Of a stretch of DNA of 64,000 nt, positions 51,079 to 61,439 are shown one piece after another; position 1 is the stretch's first letter; every line of letters begins with the position of its first letter. Under the pieces are notes generated by a model. That model did not search any database. It saw nothing but the letters and a program-made list of their open reading frames with translations, and had not been told where the DNA came from. This stretch comes from Bathynomus jamesi (taxonomy: Eukaryota; Arthropoda; Malacostraca; Isopoda; Cirolanidae): positions 113,501-177,500 of the forward strand of contig JAJOZX010005775.1 in assembly GCA_023014485.1 (NCBI GenBank). Reading direction: 5' to 3'. The translations under genes and the position numbers were made by a program.

Positions 51079-51281
51079 GGATCAAATGTAGAATTCGGAC
51101 CCCAGCCTTCTTTAGTTAGCTTTATAAGGCTAACTAACGAAAATATCATGACCTAACCTAACCAATCGTCAAGGGCGTACAGTTAACCTAACGATTGGTT
51201 AGGTTAGGTTGTGATATTTTCGTTAGTTAGCCTTATAAAGCTAACTAAAGAAGGCTGGGGTCCGAATTCTACATTTGATCC
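51079..51281. mobile_element. 203 bp near-perfect palindrome with 8 bp target duplication
   Basis: It begins GGATCAAATGTAGAATTCGG and ends with the complement CCGAATTCTACATTTGATCC. TAGATTAG flanks it at 51071-51078 and 51282-51289. The arms (~98 bp) meet at AAGGGCGTACAGTTAACC and carry the TTAGG-like core (TAACCTAACCAATCGTCAAG). Confidence 0.88.
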
Positions 51282-51289
51282 TAGATTAG

Positions 51290-51936
51290 ACTAAGTGATA
51301 CTATAACAATATTTGCGAAAAGCGTCCCGTTTTGTTAGCGACGTTGGGTCTGTTTAGTACGAATAGTTAGATGAGAGATCCTCCTCTGCGTTCAAATGAT
51401 GTAACGACCCGTGGTTTGGATCCCACGTAAAACAGAGGTCCCATCTTCATATGATGAGCTTTGCCGTTAAGGTTAAACAATCTCAAACATTATTATTTGC
51501 AAAAAATGTATGTGCGCGCGCGCAGGCAACTGGGCATTAGTGAAGTAGAGTGCGACATAATTCATAGACGTAATGGGGGTAAATTTTATGCGAGGTAACA
51601 CTTTTGGTGCTTCGGAACATTAAAAAACAAATAAAAAATCTAAACATTTTTACTGTTAGAAATATGTTGGGCCTGATTAGTTAAGGTTAGATTAGGTTAG
51701 GCTAGACTAGATTAGCGAGTACCTCACTATTCAGTGACCTAACAGAAAACACGTTTCGAGTGCCCATTTGTGTTTCCTTGGTTAAACGTATGAGAGATTG
51801 TACTGGGCTTTTTATCCCGTCGTAGGGTAGTGACAACTGACAAGTGCCCTCACCTTCTAGTTAAGAAGGGGTGGGTTCAGCGTGGTCACTTAAAAAGGAG
51901 GACACTGCGTATGTGGCCGTACGTTAATATATATAA
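51290..51936. other. No gene seen
   Basis: GTGGTTTGGATCCCACGTAA at ~51410 resembles GTGGTTCGGAACCCACGTAA at ~34663 just past the CR1 stop, so it may be a solo CR1 or SINE 3' tail. TTAGG-like strings lie near 51680. Nothing else. Confidence 0.45.
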
Positions 51937-51938
51937 TA

Positions 51939-52509
51939 CAGGGTGTCCGAGAATTATCTGTACAATTTTTGGCTGTTATTAAAAGTCAACCATGAAGTGT
52001 AGAAATTCCAGTGTTGTCCCATTTTACAGAGAATCTCATTAAGATTTTTCTGATACCACGTTTTGACAAGTTTTTAGAAATTCCAGTGTGTCCGAACATT
52101 ATCTGTACAATTTCATCTTTTAATAAAATTCTTGATAACACACGTAAAATTCTTAAACAAGATTATTTAGAATCTGTATTTTCAAAAGTTTCTTTTATTA
52201 AAGTAACGTTGTTACAAACATTCGATATGTGCACCATTAGTGATTCGCAAAACATCCAATCGATACTCCAAATGTTGCCATGTACGCTGCAGCATATCCA
52301 CGTCAATTCGCTCAATAGCAGCTGTGATTCTTGCTTTTAAATCATCAATGTCTATCACCCGCGTACATTTCTAAAAAACTTGTCAAAACGTGGTATCAGA
52401 AAAAACTTAATGAGATTCTCTGTAAAATGGGACAAACTGGAATTTCTACACTTCATGGTTGACTTTTAATAACAGCCAAAAATTGTACAGATAATTCTCG
52501 GACACCCGG
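51939..52509 (-). mobile_element. Mariner-like element with ~150 bp TIRs
   Basis: The left end CAGGGTGTCCGAGAATTATC and the right end GATAATTCTCGGACACCCGG pair for ~150 bp, through AACGTGGTATCAGAAAAA. TA flanks at 51937-51938 and 52510-52511. A second copy of the terminal words (GTGTCCGAACATTATCTGTA) lies inside the left arm at ~52089. A minus-strand transposase C-terminal fragment is encoded at ~52200-52350 (KARITAAIERIDVDMLQRTW, then NGAHIECL-like end). Confidence 0.82.
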
Positions 52510-52529
52510 TATATATATGTATGAGAATA

Positions 52530-52634
52530 AAACCACGAAGGAAAAGAAACACAGAGTGGTGCTCAAGCGCTTTCGTCTAATCACATCCTCAGGAGCACTG
52601 AAGTGAGTAGAGAGTTCAAGACTATATATAGGTT

Positions 52635-52693
<59 letters not shown>

Positions 52694-53340
52694 ATATAGA
52701 AATAAAAATTGTGGGAGGAGCATACACATTTGTAAGGAAAACCAACAATTTTAGCACTTTGCCCGAAATTCAACATAAGCTCAAATGGCTTGTTTACAGC
52801 CAATTTTTTATAGTTATTGTCTGAATGATAGATAGATCACAAAAGAATAAAGAAGTAAAAATAAATATAAATTGGAAACAAAAATAAATAAAAAATTACA
52901 AAATGATGCCTAAATGATATATAGGTCACAAACGAAATAAACATAAAGAAATAAACACAGATAAAAACAAAAATTGTAAGCGGAGCATACAAATTCAAGC
53001 TCAATTAGATAGTTTACATTCAATTTAATAGATGATGCCGAAATGATATATATGTCACAAAGAAATAAAATAAAGAAATAAACCTAAAAAAAAAAAAAAA
53101 AATAAATTGAAAAATAAATTGTAAGAGAAGCATGCAAATTTTTAAAGGAAAAATTACCAAAGGTTTTTATAGTTATTGTCTGAATGATACACAGGTCACA
53201 AAAGAATAAAAAAATACAAATAAATATAAATTGGGAAAAAAAAATTACAAAATGATGCCTAAATGATATATAAAGAAATATAAGAATATATAAGAAATAT
53301 ATAAGATATATAAGAAATATATATAAGAACCTATGTAAGA
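52530..53340. repeat. Degenerate tandem repeat tract
   Basis: A leader with GCGCTTTCGTCTAATCACAT and CAGGAGC, words common in Penelope/LINE-type tails, is followed by an (AT)n run at ~52638-52690. Then come about three ~150-170 bp units, each with GGAGCATACA-like, AAATGATGCC and ATAGGTCACAAA words and A-rich spacers. The tract ends in ATATAAGAAATATATAAG repeats adjoining the LTR. Confidence 0.65.
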
Positions 53341-54302
53341 AATATATATGTTAACCCCTCCGTCTATGGCTCGGGTTGGTTCGAAGTCGACGGGGGTCCT
53401 AGGTGGGTGGTAGCAACGGATGTGTTACTTACAGTAGTTTTCTTCTATATTACTCACCGAGTTCTTCTATAGTGGCTCGGAGGATTCAGGGAGGCTTACT
53501 AAATTCTCTGAAGATTCCCAGATTCTTCTTGTAGCTGATCCGGAAAGTTTAATGACTAAGTTCTTCTGAAGAGAGCAAGGCTCGAAGGATAAGATAAAGA
53601 CTATCTTTTACTGTAATTTACTGCTAAAGGTACAGGTAGTGCTCAGCCTCTGAATTAGTTTCTGAATGAATATGAAGGATATTTCTGAGGTTTATATACC
53701 CCGATTTTACTAACATCATCATTAGTAAGTGTTGAAAAGGCTGTATTATTTTTACACAATGCTTGAAAATAAAGTAAATTTTTGTTATGACAAATGGATT
53801 AAACAGATAAACAGAATATAGGAAGAGGAAGTCATATTTTTAGCTTAACCCGCATATTTTTAGATTTGTTGATTTTCCTGATTCGTCGAGTTAATTGAAA
53901 CGGAAATTGAATCATGCATTCTTATATTAAGATATGCATAGGGGCAAAAATTAAGTCTAAAAAAAATGATTAAAAATGTTGAGAAGAATCAGTTACCAAT
54001 TATTTTGGCAAACAGGAAGCAACTCCAAAATTTATTCCAATGAACAAAAAAGAAAAAGAAAAATAACAATACTGCTGAATGCATATTCCTACATGGCGAC
54101 ATAATATCGGGATACATTTTAATTTTGGTCTATTATAACTATGATTATACATACATTAATTCCATCATATTATATCATTATGGTTAATTACAATTCTATT
54201 GAAGTACATTTTCTATGTCATTAATTACATTATTAAGTACAAGATATTAGATTACTATCGCTTAAGTAGATTAATTACATTATAAATTTTTATCATCAAT
54301 TA

Positions 54303-54304
54303 TA

Positions 54305-54361
<57 letters not shown>
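54303..54361. repeat. (AT)n in the LTR
   Basis: A pure AT run of ~58 bases. A second one lies at 54666-54693, directly after the tRNA-like palindrome. The two runs bracket the palindromic insert. Confidence 0.92.
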
Positions 54362-54366
<5 letters not shown>

Positions 54367-54397
54367 TTCAACTGCAAAGAACACGCAGTATAAATAA

Positions 54398-54663
54398 CGT
54401 AAAGAACGACGGTTGTATAGGAGAACATTCCGCGCAAGATGAGAAGAGAGAACGAACAAATGAAAAATGAAATGGTTTCTGCGCGTATGTAGAAGAATTA
54501 CGGCATTTGTTCGAGTGAAGCCCGTGGTGTAATGGTTATCATATCTGACCGGCAATCGGAAGATCCCGGGTTCGATTCCCGGGTGGTTACCTCATTTTTT
54601 CATTTGTTCGTTCTCTCTTCTCATCTTGCGCGGAATGTTCTCCTATACAAGCGTCGTTCTTTA

Positions 54664-54665
<2 letters not shown>
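54398..54665. repeat. 70 bp inverted arms around a tRNA-like sequence
   Basis: CGTAAAGAACGACGGTTGTA ... AACAAATGAAAAA (54398-54467) is matched by its reverse complement at 54596-54665 with about one mismatch. The loop of ~130 bases contains the tRNA-like cloverleaf at 54518-54590. The whole lies between two AT runs inside the LTR, so it may be an inserted element. Confidence 0.85.
54518..54590 (+). tRNA. tRNA-like sequence (possible pseudo-tRNA-Ala or SINE head)
   Basis: Box A TGGTGTAATGGTTATC and box B GGTTCGATTCC are intact. The anticodon stem TCTGA/TCGGA pairs around loop CCGGCAA (anticodon GGC, Ala by position), and the T stem CCGGG/CCCGG is perfect. But base 33 is C instead of T, and the acceptor arms (AAGCCCG versus GTGGTTA) barely pair. 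So it is unlikely to be a functional tRNA. It has strong Pol III promoter boxes and could be transcribed as part of the palindrome. Confidence 0.4.
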
Positions 54666-54694
<29 letters not shown>

Positions 54695-54949
54695 ACGTTA
54701 TAAATTGGCATTAGGGCGAGAGATTTGTTTTTATTTCAGAAGTTATTTTGCTTCCGCGATGATTAACAGAATTCCAACACTTCGTATCAATGTTTGAGTT
54801 TGCGAGAATTAATTAACTTTAAAGAAAATTAAATGAAAAGAATACATGTGGACGTACGTACATATGAGTATGAATTGAACAACAAATAACTTCCTATGTA
54901 AAAATTAATAATTGAATATAAGATCATACAGGAATTATTCATTTTTACA

Positions 54950-54963
54950 GGGCTCTCCCCTCT
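54950..54963 (-). promoter_or_regulatory. Polypurine tract of the gypsy element
   Basis: On the minus strand AGAGGGGAGAGCCC immediately precedes the LTR start TGTAAAAATG. This is the place where plus-strand DNA synthesis is primed. Confidence 0.75.
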
Positions 54964-54993
54964 AGAATGATATTACTATGATAATATAACATC

Positions 54994-56813
54994 CTAACTA
55001 ATGCTAACTAGGTGATAACCATTGGTTTTATAATACAGATTTATATACACAACATTAGCCGGGGTGGCTAAGTCTAGTTCACGTGGTCTGGGTACGCACT
55101 CTTGGTCATGCATAAATAGTTTCATGTGGTTCGGTGTTTCTTGTTTCAAGAACCATCTTTTTATCACAAATATACCGAGGATAAAAGCACATACAATAAT
55201 GATACTAACGGCAGATGTTGAAAAAATTGTTACAGGTTGTAGTATTTGCAAGAGGTTATTTTGGTTATCATCCGAAATTTTAAACCGACTTAATTGATCA
55301 TTCCATTCAGGGGCATGTAGCTCGGGTAGGATGGTTACAGGTTTCATGGAGATTTAAGATCTCTATGACGGGTTTAAATTTATTTTGCGACGGGAAGTGG
55401 TATGAGTTATTAATAGTAACCTTGTACGGGTTGTATATTTGGAAGGTTTTTGAACGCAAGGAGCAACCCATTGGTAGCCGAATAACCGTAGGGATTGTGA
55501 TGTGATGAGGGAATAATTTGACGGACACTCGAGAGTAGCGGTAGTCCTGTTCGCGAAAGAAACCCAGATGTCTGGTCCAATTCGTAGTTGGACGGTTTTA
55601 GAGGAATGAAATTTTGTAAATGAACATACCGGGGCATGCCGGTCACGAATTAAGTCGATAAAGCAAGACATAGTAGTTGGAAGAATGACTGGTTTGAGTG
55701 GAGGGCAAACGAGTTGTTTATTTGTTTGCGGGAATCGGCAATGCCGGACGTTGCTATCTGACATCATAGAATAGGCTGACAGATCTTTGGTGAGGAAAAG
55801 GTAAGGTGGTACGGTAGGTAAATACAATCGATAGACATTAGAGTTGTTTTGGTAGGGTGTTGGGAAAGGGTGAAATTTATATTCGTCATAAGTGAGGACA
55901 TCGAAAAATGGTTCAATTATGAGGTATGTGTAGGGGCGTGGTCTATGTACAGTCCAGGTGTATTCTAGAAATTGGGGGTAATTAGTATGGTTAAGTGGGA
56001 ATATGGGTGATAATTTTAATTGTGTCTGGGCGGTGTGAATCAAGGAATGAAGTGTTTCCCATGGTATTAGGGTGGAAAGAGTGATTTTCCCATGGGCTAG
56101 CTGGGTTGCACGCAAAACCTTGGAATGAATCCTAGTTATTTGTTGTAAATACTTATCGATTAAGGTTACTTGTATGTTAATTATCTCTATTAATTCTAGG
56201 TATCTTTTGTGTTCTTTATATTGAGCTAACAGGGATTCAAGGTATGTGAATCTGTCCGAAAGGGCGTGGAGGAAGCGATTGCTTTCGTGTAGTGACCTAA
56301 TGGTTTGTTCTAACATGTGTCATCGTATTGCTGATTTCGCGCGAAGAGATTCAATTTGAGTTCAACTCTCTTAATATCTTCTTCGGTTGCTAATCCGAAT
56401 AAACCCTTGAATATTTTTCCTCCTATAACTATTAGTCCCCTTTTATTTCTTTGATTAATTTTTTCCGAGTTATGAGTTTCCGTTTGTATCCATGGTAGTG
56501 CCAATATTTCTGATAGGGCGCGTGTTGTGGTTCGAATATTTTCGAAGGTATTTTCTAACAGAACGCGACTAATCAGATCTTTTCCCTGGAAAGAATCCTG
56601 AACTTTACTTTCAAACGTTTTTAATTGGGTTTGTATCTGAAGGAGATTGATTTTGATTCTAGCAGGGGGTTGCAAATTGATAAAAAGGTCCGCGTGCCCT
56701 TTCAGGAATTTACCTTCTGCAAGCTTTTCTATGACAACTCCGGTCGAAATTTTAATGCTAGGGCGACAAGAGTAAATAATTTGGAAATTTATAAGGGGCA
56801 CGATTTTATTCAT
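54994..56813 (-). pseudogene. Envelope-like fusion protein (baculovirus F/errantivirus type)
   Basis: Three frames in order. The first (56310-56813) contains a basic furin-type site followed by a hydrophobic Gly-rich fusion-peptide-like stretch near its C-terminus. The second (55363-56316) is a long helical and Cys-containing ectodomain. The third (54994-55347) has one transmembrane segment (~20 hydrophobic residues near residues 44-65) and a ~50-residue cytoplasmic tail. The order of cleavage site, fusion peptide, ectodomain and anchor matches the F-like proteins of errantiviruses. Frameshifts near 56312 and 55350-55450 inactivate it. A signal peptide is not obvious at the current start. Confidence 0.82.
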
Positions 56814-57021
56814 TTCTACGCCTTAGGTTATACGGAGCTGGGGGTGGTCGTGTGGATACTTGTGTTTGGGGATGAAGGGGTCGGCCTCGTTTTGGTAGCA
56901 ATGGGGGTCGACCGTTAAGCTCGGATTCTGAGCGGGTTCGTTTCTTATGTGAAGGTTCTAGTTCACGTGGTTGATGCATTGGCGGGCGGTATGTAGGGTT
57001 CGTGCGTCGATCATCAAGCGG

Positions 57022-57819
57022 TCAGGGTGCTGACCGAGGAGATGGTGGAGTTGGAGGAGATGGTGGAGTTGGAGGAGATGGTGGAGTTGGAGGAGATGGT
57101 GGAGTTGGAGGAGATGGTGGAGTTGGAGGAGATGGAGGAGATGGTGGAGTTGGAGGAGATGGTGGAGTTGGAGGAGATGGAGGAGTTGGTGGAGTTGGAG
57201 GAGTTCCACTGAGTGATCCTCTCGAAGGAGTTTCTCCAGGGTCTGGGTCCGATGGGACTCTTGGTTCTAGGGCCTCCTCTTGTTCAGAGATCGGCTCGAG
57301 TACTGGTGGTATTACGAGGTACCAATCTTCGTCATGGGTAGTGGTTCCCGCGGTGACCACTTCAGTTCTTTGATCCCTGCTCGATTTGTTAATACCTTGA
57401 CCTTTCGAAGGATAGGCGACTCGAACGCCTGGCAGCTGTTTTTTGGGAAGGTGCTGCTCGGCAGCTATCTTCAAATTGTCAGCGTGAATGATCTTTAGTT
57501 TGGAATGATCCCGGAGGTCGAGGATTTCATAACGATTTTTTCCGAGGTTTTTCATAATCCTATATAGGCCATCCCATTTTGGGTATAATTTTCGATGAGC
57601 ACCTAGTGGTTTCACGCTCTTCAGATAACATCGCATACCGACGATTATAGTCCGTTGACAGGGATGACGCCTATGTTGCTCTTGCTCCATCTGTTGGTTT
57701 CGTTGGTCTAGGGCATAGCGGATTATGTCAAAAATCTTGAAAGATCGTTCAGCTAGTTGCTGATTTGCTTCTGCCATCTCGGAAGATGTTAGAACTGCCG
57801 AGTCGATTTGGTCGGGCAA
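57022..57819 (-). pseudogene. Integrase C-terminal region with Ser-Pro-Pro-Thr expansion
   Basis: The open frame covers the end of integrase (RSFKIFDIIRYALDQRNQQM, then the GPY/F-like block YPKWDGLYRIMKNLGKNRYE). It runs into a low-complexity tail of about nine SPPTPP repeats produced by an 18 bp minisatellite (57040-57220). The frame ends at 57022. The tail is longer than in typical gypsy integrases and is probably a repeat expansion. Confidence 0.8.
57040..57220. repeat. 18 bp minisatellite (GGAGATGGTGGAGTTGGA)
   Basis: About ten copies of GGAGATGGTGGAGTTGGA with 6-9 bp truncated units. It is open in all three frames of one strand or the other: Ser-Pro-Pro-Thr on minus, Gly-Gly-Val-Gly-Gly-Asp and Glu-Met-Val-Glu-Leu on plus. 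Confidence 0.93.
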
Positions 57820-57840
57820 ATCAAAAGGTAGACGTTTGTC

Positions 57841-58640
57841 TTAGTGATAGAGGACGAAATGAGGGGTGTCCCCGATGGACACATTATAGCCATTCTTGAT
57901 GGCTGTTTGTACCATGGGAAGGGAATCATCCCATGTCCGGGAGGATGCATCGACAACGTGGCGAAGGGCTTCTAAGATCTTCCGTGCCTGCGGATGGTAT
58001 GCCACAATGTGTTTTTTTAATTTTACACATGTTACAGAGTGACTCGAACAGTTTGGAAGTGAAACTAAGGCGTTATCCGAGATTAGGATGGAAGGAGTGG
58101 TATGATTTGGATGACGCGTTCCACTAGGGCTCTTGCCACAGTTTCCGAGGTCTGGTCTGGAATGGCGGCTACTTCGCTGTAACGCGAGAAGTGGTCCGTA
58201 AACACAATGATGTACTGTTTCCCTTTGATGTTTTGGGAAATGGTCCCAGTATATCCATTCCAGTTCTTTGCCAGGGCCTTTGGCATACTGGATATTTATG
58301 CATGGAGCTGTGGATGGTACGTTGCCCTTATGCTTTAAACACGACGGACATTCGGCGATGTATTCATGTACCTTTCTGTTCATCTCGGGAAAATGGTATC
58401 GCTCCAAAAGACTTGATGGTGCGATCCGGCCCCATGTGTCCATACAAAGGTGAGTCGTGACAAAGTCCAATGGCTATATCGACGAGATCCTTTGGTATCT
58501 CCACGAGGTCGTTTCCATCTTCGTTCCTGAAATGTACGAGCCCATCTTTGAGGTTGTACTGTTCTTTTACCTTCGATGGTTCCTTTTGTTCCAGGCGCGC
58601 CCGAAGGTTTTGGGTGTGTTGGTCCTGTTGTTGGGAGTAT
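57841..58640 (-). pseudogene. Gypsy integrase core
   Basis: Frames carry the zinc-binding region (HEYIAECPSCLKHKG) and the start of the core (KELEWIYWDHFPKHQ, with QYIIVFTDHFSRYSEVAAIP in the overlapping frame holding the first Asp region). The later core follows (ILISDNALVSLPNCSS, then IVAYHPQARKILEALRHVV, with the catalytic Glu region decayed). The frame changes several times between 58080 and 58470. Confidence 0.82.
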
Positions 58641-58679
58641 TGCAGACACTCGTAGTCGAACACAGGAAGAATTCCTATT

Positions 58680-59100
58680 TTATTCACTGGGCGTCGGGCT
58701 TGAGTCTCGACAATCCGTCTGGAATAACTTGCAGTTTTCCCGGTTTGTATACGATTTTGCTGCAAAGTCCTGAATCAACAGAGCCCATCTACTCAATCGT
58801 CCTTCAAGTAGCTTGTCCTTGAAGAGGTACGTGAGTGGCTTATGATCAGTCTTGATGGTTACATCGTAGCCATAGACGATATTTCGGAATTTTTTCAAAG
58901 CCCAATATACCGCTAGGGCCTCTCGGTCCGTAGTGGAATAATTCCGTTGAGGTGCAGAGAGAAGTTGACTGGCATAAGCAATGGGTAATTCCACACCGTC
59001 TACGTCCTGTAACAGGACGGCTCCTAGTCCATAGGAGGAAGCATCTGTGGCTATGAAAGGGTCTTGTGTAATCAGGATATTGTAATGGGATGACAGGTTA
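58680..59100 (-). pseudogene. Gypsy RNase H
   Basis: The open piece 58680-58994 shows the Ty3-type RNase H blocks ELPIAYASQLLSAPQRNYST and DREALAVYWALKKFRNIVYG, then VTIKTDHKPLTYLFKDK. The start lies in another frame just above 58994. Confidence 0.87.
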
Positions 59101-59107
59101 GTTTAAA

Positions 59108-59900
59108 TTAAAGTTTCAAAGGCATGTTGGTGATCGGATTCCCAGTTAAATTTCGAATTTTTCTGGAACAAATTAGTAATGGGTTTAGCAATATTCGAAA
59201 ATTGGGGGATAAAGTTCCGATAGAATCCGACAAAACCAATAAATGCACGGGCGTCGTCGATGGTTTGGGTACAGGGTACCTTTCCAGGGCTTCGAGTTTG
59301 GCTGGATCAGGTTTAATTCCTGTGGACGAGAGTAGGAATCCTAGGTATACCAGGGATTCTTGTAAAAAATTGCACTTTGCAAGCTTCAGTTTAAGGTGTG
59401 CTTTTCTCAAGTGTGATAGCACATTATGAAGGCGTTGAAAGTGTGTTTTTATGTCCGAACTGTAAGACGATAATATCGTCAAGATAAACGAGAGCTTCGA
59501 CACCTAATAGGTCGGAAAGGACTATATTCATCAACCTAGAGAAATTAGCAGGCCCATTTCGGACTCCGAAAGGTAAAACCTGGAATTCGTAATGGCCTCG
59601 GTTAGTGGAGAAAGCAGTCAATGCCCGAGATTCGGGACTGACCTCCATTTGCCAATAACCTGATGCTAAATCGAGGGATGAAAAAAGTTCGCTTTCCCTA
59701 CGTTCAGAATTGTTTCCTGCATGTTTGGAATCGGGAAACGGTCTGGGATGGTAATGTTTTCAGGCGTCTAAAATCTATACAAGGGCGAGATGTTCCGTCC
59801 TTTTTGGAGACGAGAATCATAGGAGCTGAAGGCTGAATGACATCCTGCTCCAACATGTCCTTGATGTGTTCCTCAATAGTGACTAACTGGAATGTGGAAC
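59108..59900 (-). pseudogene. Gypsy reverse transcriptase
   Basis: It shows the N-terminal substrate-loop block (PSAPMILVSKKDGTSRPCID near 59800), FQVLPFGVRNGPANFSRLMN and the active-site box VEALVYLDDIIV (near 59470), then the thumb (AHLKLKLAKCNFLQESLVYL). A frameshift directly after the active-site box and others near 59660 and 59760 break it. Confidence 0.88.
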
Positions 59901-60404
59901 CCGATAGGGAGGAATGAAAATGGGTTTGGAATTGGGTTCCAACTTGATTTCAAAAGGGACCAAATTAGTTCGGCCCAGAGGATCTCCTTTTAGGGCAATC
60001 ACATCTCTATTTCTTATCAGGAAATCGAGAAGTGATTCCATTAGTTTGGGATCCTGTAAAGCTGGTGACTCCTGAAGGGAGTGCTTCCAGACATTTCTTA
60101 TATTCTTCTTTTAATATTGAAGGTTTAATTCTAAGGAACTGGAAACACGATTTATCGTACTGATGGGGAAATCTGAATCTATTTCTACTGTGGAAACAGT
60201 TCCTATTTTCTGATTTGAAGTTAATTCTATAGGCTTTTTCCTTTGTTTAAACAAACAACAGGGATAGCTGAATTCTGACTCTGACTAAGGACTTGGGCAA
60301 TAAGAACATCTCTTTTGAAATTACTTTTCTCTGTAATCAGAGTACGCTCTGACTCTAATAATTTTCCTTGACTGTTAACTACTTTTGCTAGGAAACAAAT
60401 CTTC

Positions 60405-60789
60405 TCATAAGGTGCTACTGTTATATGCTCGGTAGGGCATATGAAAAATTGTGAATCTGATTCTGGTTCGGCGACTAAAATTTGCCTTATTGGCTGAACT
60501 GAAGCTGGCTGACTGAACTGGCTGACTGGAAACTGGCTGACTGGAAAACTGACTGACTGGAACTGACTGACTGACTGGAAACTGACTGACTGACTGGAAA
60601 CTGACTGACTGACTGGAAACTGACTGACTGACTGACTGGAAACTGACTGACTGACTGACTGGAAACTGACTGACTGACTGACTGACTGGAAACTGACTGA
60701 CTGACTGACTGGAAACTGACTGACTGGAAACTGACTGACTGGAAACTGACTGACTGGAAACTGACTGTTGATCCAACTGGATTCAACAA
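60405..60789 (-). repeat. Expanded GACTGACTGGAAACT minisatellite
   Basis: About 15 degenerate units of GACTGACTGACTGGAAACT and shorter forms (60500-60770). On the minus strand they read as QSVSSQSVSFQ in two frames. The array lies between protease and RT and makes long low-complexity ORFs that are not real protein domains. Confidence 0.9.
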
Positions 60790-61290
60790 CTGGAACTGAT
60801 TACCTGGGGTCTGATTTCTGGAGCGGTTGTCCCTCTGGATGCAACCCCGACTTGATCTGCTATCAAGTAGAGGGGGTTTCCTATTTCTTTCGGAAATCTG
60901 AACTGACTAAGTCTATTAGCATTAAGGTCTGTATTCTCGCGGAGATGGTGTGTCCTATTTCGACACTTTACTAACTTTCCGGCTGGGTAAATCTCCCATT
61001 GATTCCGGTTAAAAAAATCCATACCTAGTAGGATGTCTGTCTGAAAGGTGGCGACTGTGTCCACTATACAACATTTCGCGGGGTATACCGCGTTTCCAAC
61101 TTCTAAATATAACTCAATTTCTCCGTATGGGTATGGGTGTGCCCGTAACTCCTCTGAGTTGGCAGGATGGTGCCTTAAGTTCATATTTGTAATTGTACTC
61201 TCTAGTAATTCATCTACGCATTGTTTCTTAATTAACGTCGCGTGTGCTCCTGTATCTAGGAGAGCAGTTAAATCTTGGTTATCGTGCTAC
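60783..61290 (-). pseudogene. Gypsy aspartic protease
   Basis: The catalytic triad block LDTGAHATLIKKQCVDELL (near 61210-61260) and the flap/second block TFQTDILLGMDFFNRNQWEI (near 61030) are present. One stop or shift near 61185 separates them. It processes Gag-Pol in active elements. Confidence 0.82.
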
Positions 61291-61439
61291 AATTTATTAT
61301 TAAATCTAGAGGTCCGCACCTATTATCCTGATGGGAGTTTGTGTGCGTATCTGGGCATTACTGTAATTTAGGAGGGAGGAGGTTGAACTGCTGCCTCCAA
61401 TGTAGGGTCTAAAAAAGGGCTCGAATGGTCTTCTATGGG

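Larger units (their letters stand above)
53349..54949 (-). repeat. 3' LTR of the gypsy-type element
   Basis: The plus strand reads TGTTAACCCCTCCGTC ... TTCATTTTTACA, i.e. TG...CA ends, 1601 bp. Its first 621 bases match 63380-64000 with seven mismatches counted by eye. A purine-rich tract, AGAGGGGAGAGCCC, lies directly outside (54950-54963, minus strand), the expected polypurine tract for a minus-strand element. An AT array and a tRNA-like inverted repeat lie within. Confidence 0.9.

Noticed and set aside
52530..53340. CRISPR-like array (repeated words with spacers)
   Set aside because: Units are degenerate, A-rich and of uneven spacing in a eukaryotic repeat tract; not a CRISPR.
54518..54590. 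Functional tRNA gene
   Set aside because: The acceptor stem does not pair and position 33 is C, so I keep it only as tRNA-like.
55064..55297. Plus-strand ORFs over the env-like, integrase and polymerase genes
   Set aside because: Antisense shadows of recognised minus-strand coding regions (also 37897-38133, 40348-41173, 58191-58822).
57002..57373. Gly/Asp/Val-rich ORF on the plus strand
   Set aside because: It is the antisense of the 18 bp minisatellite in the integrase tail; low complexity and no independent support.
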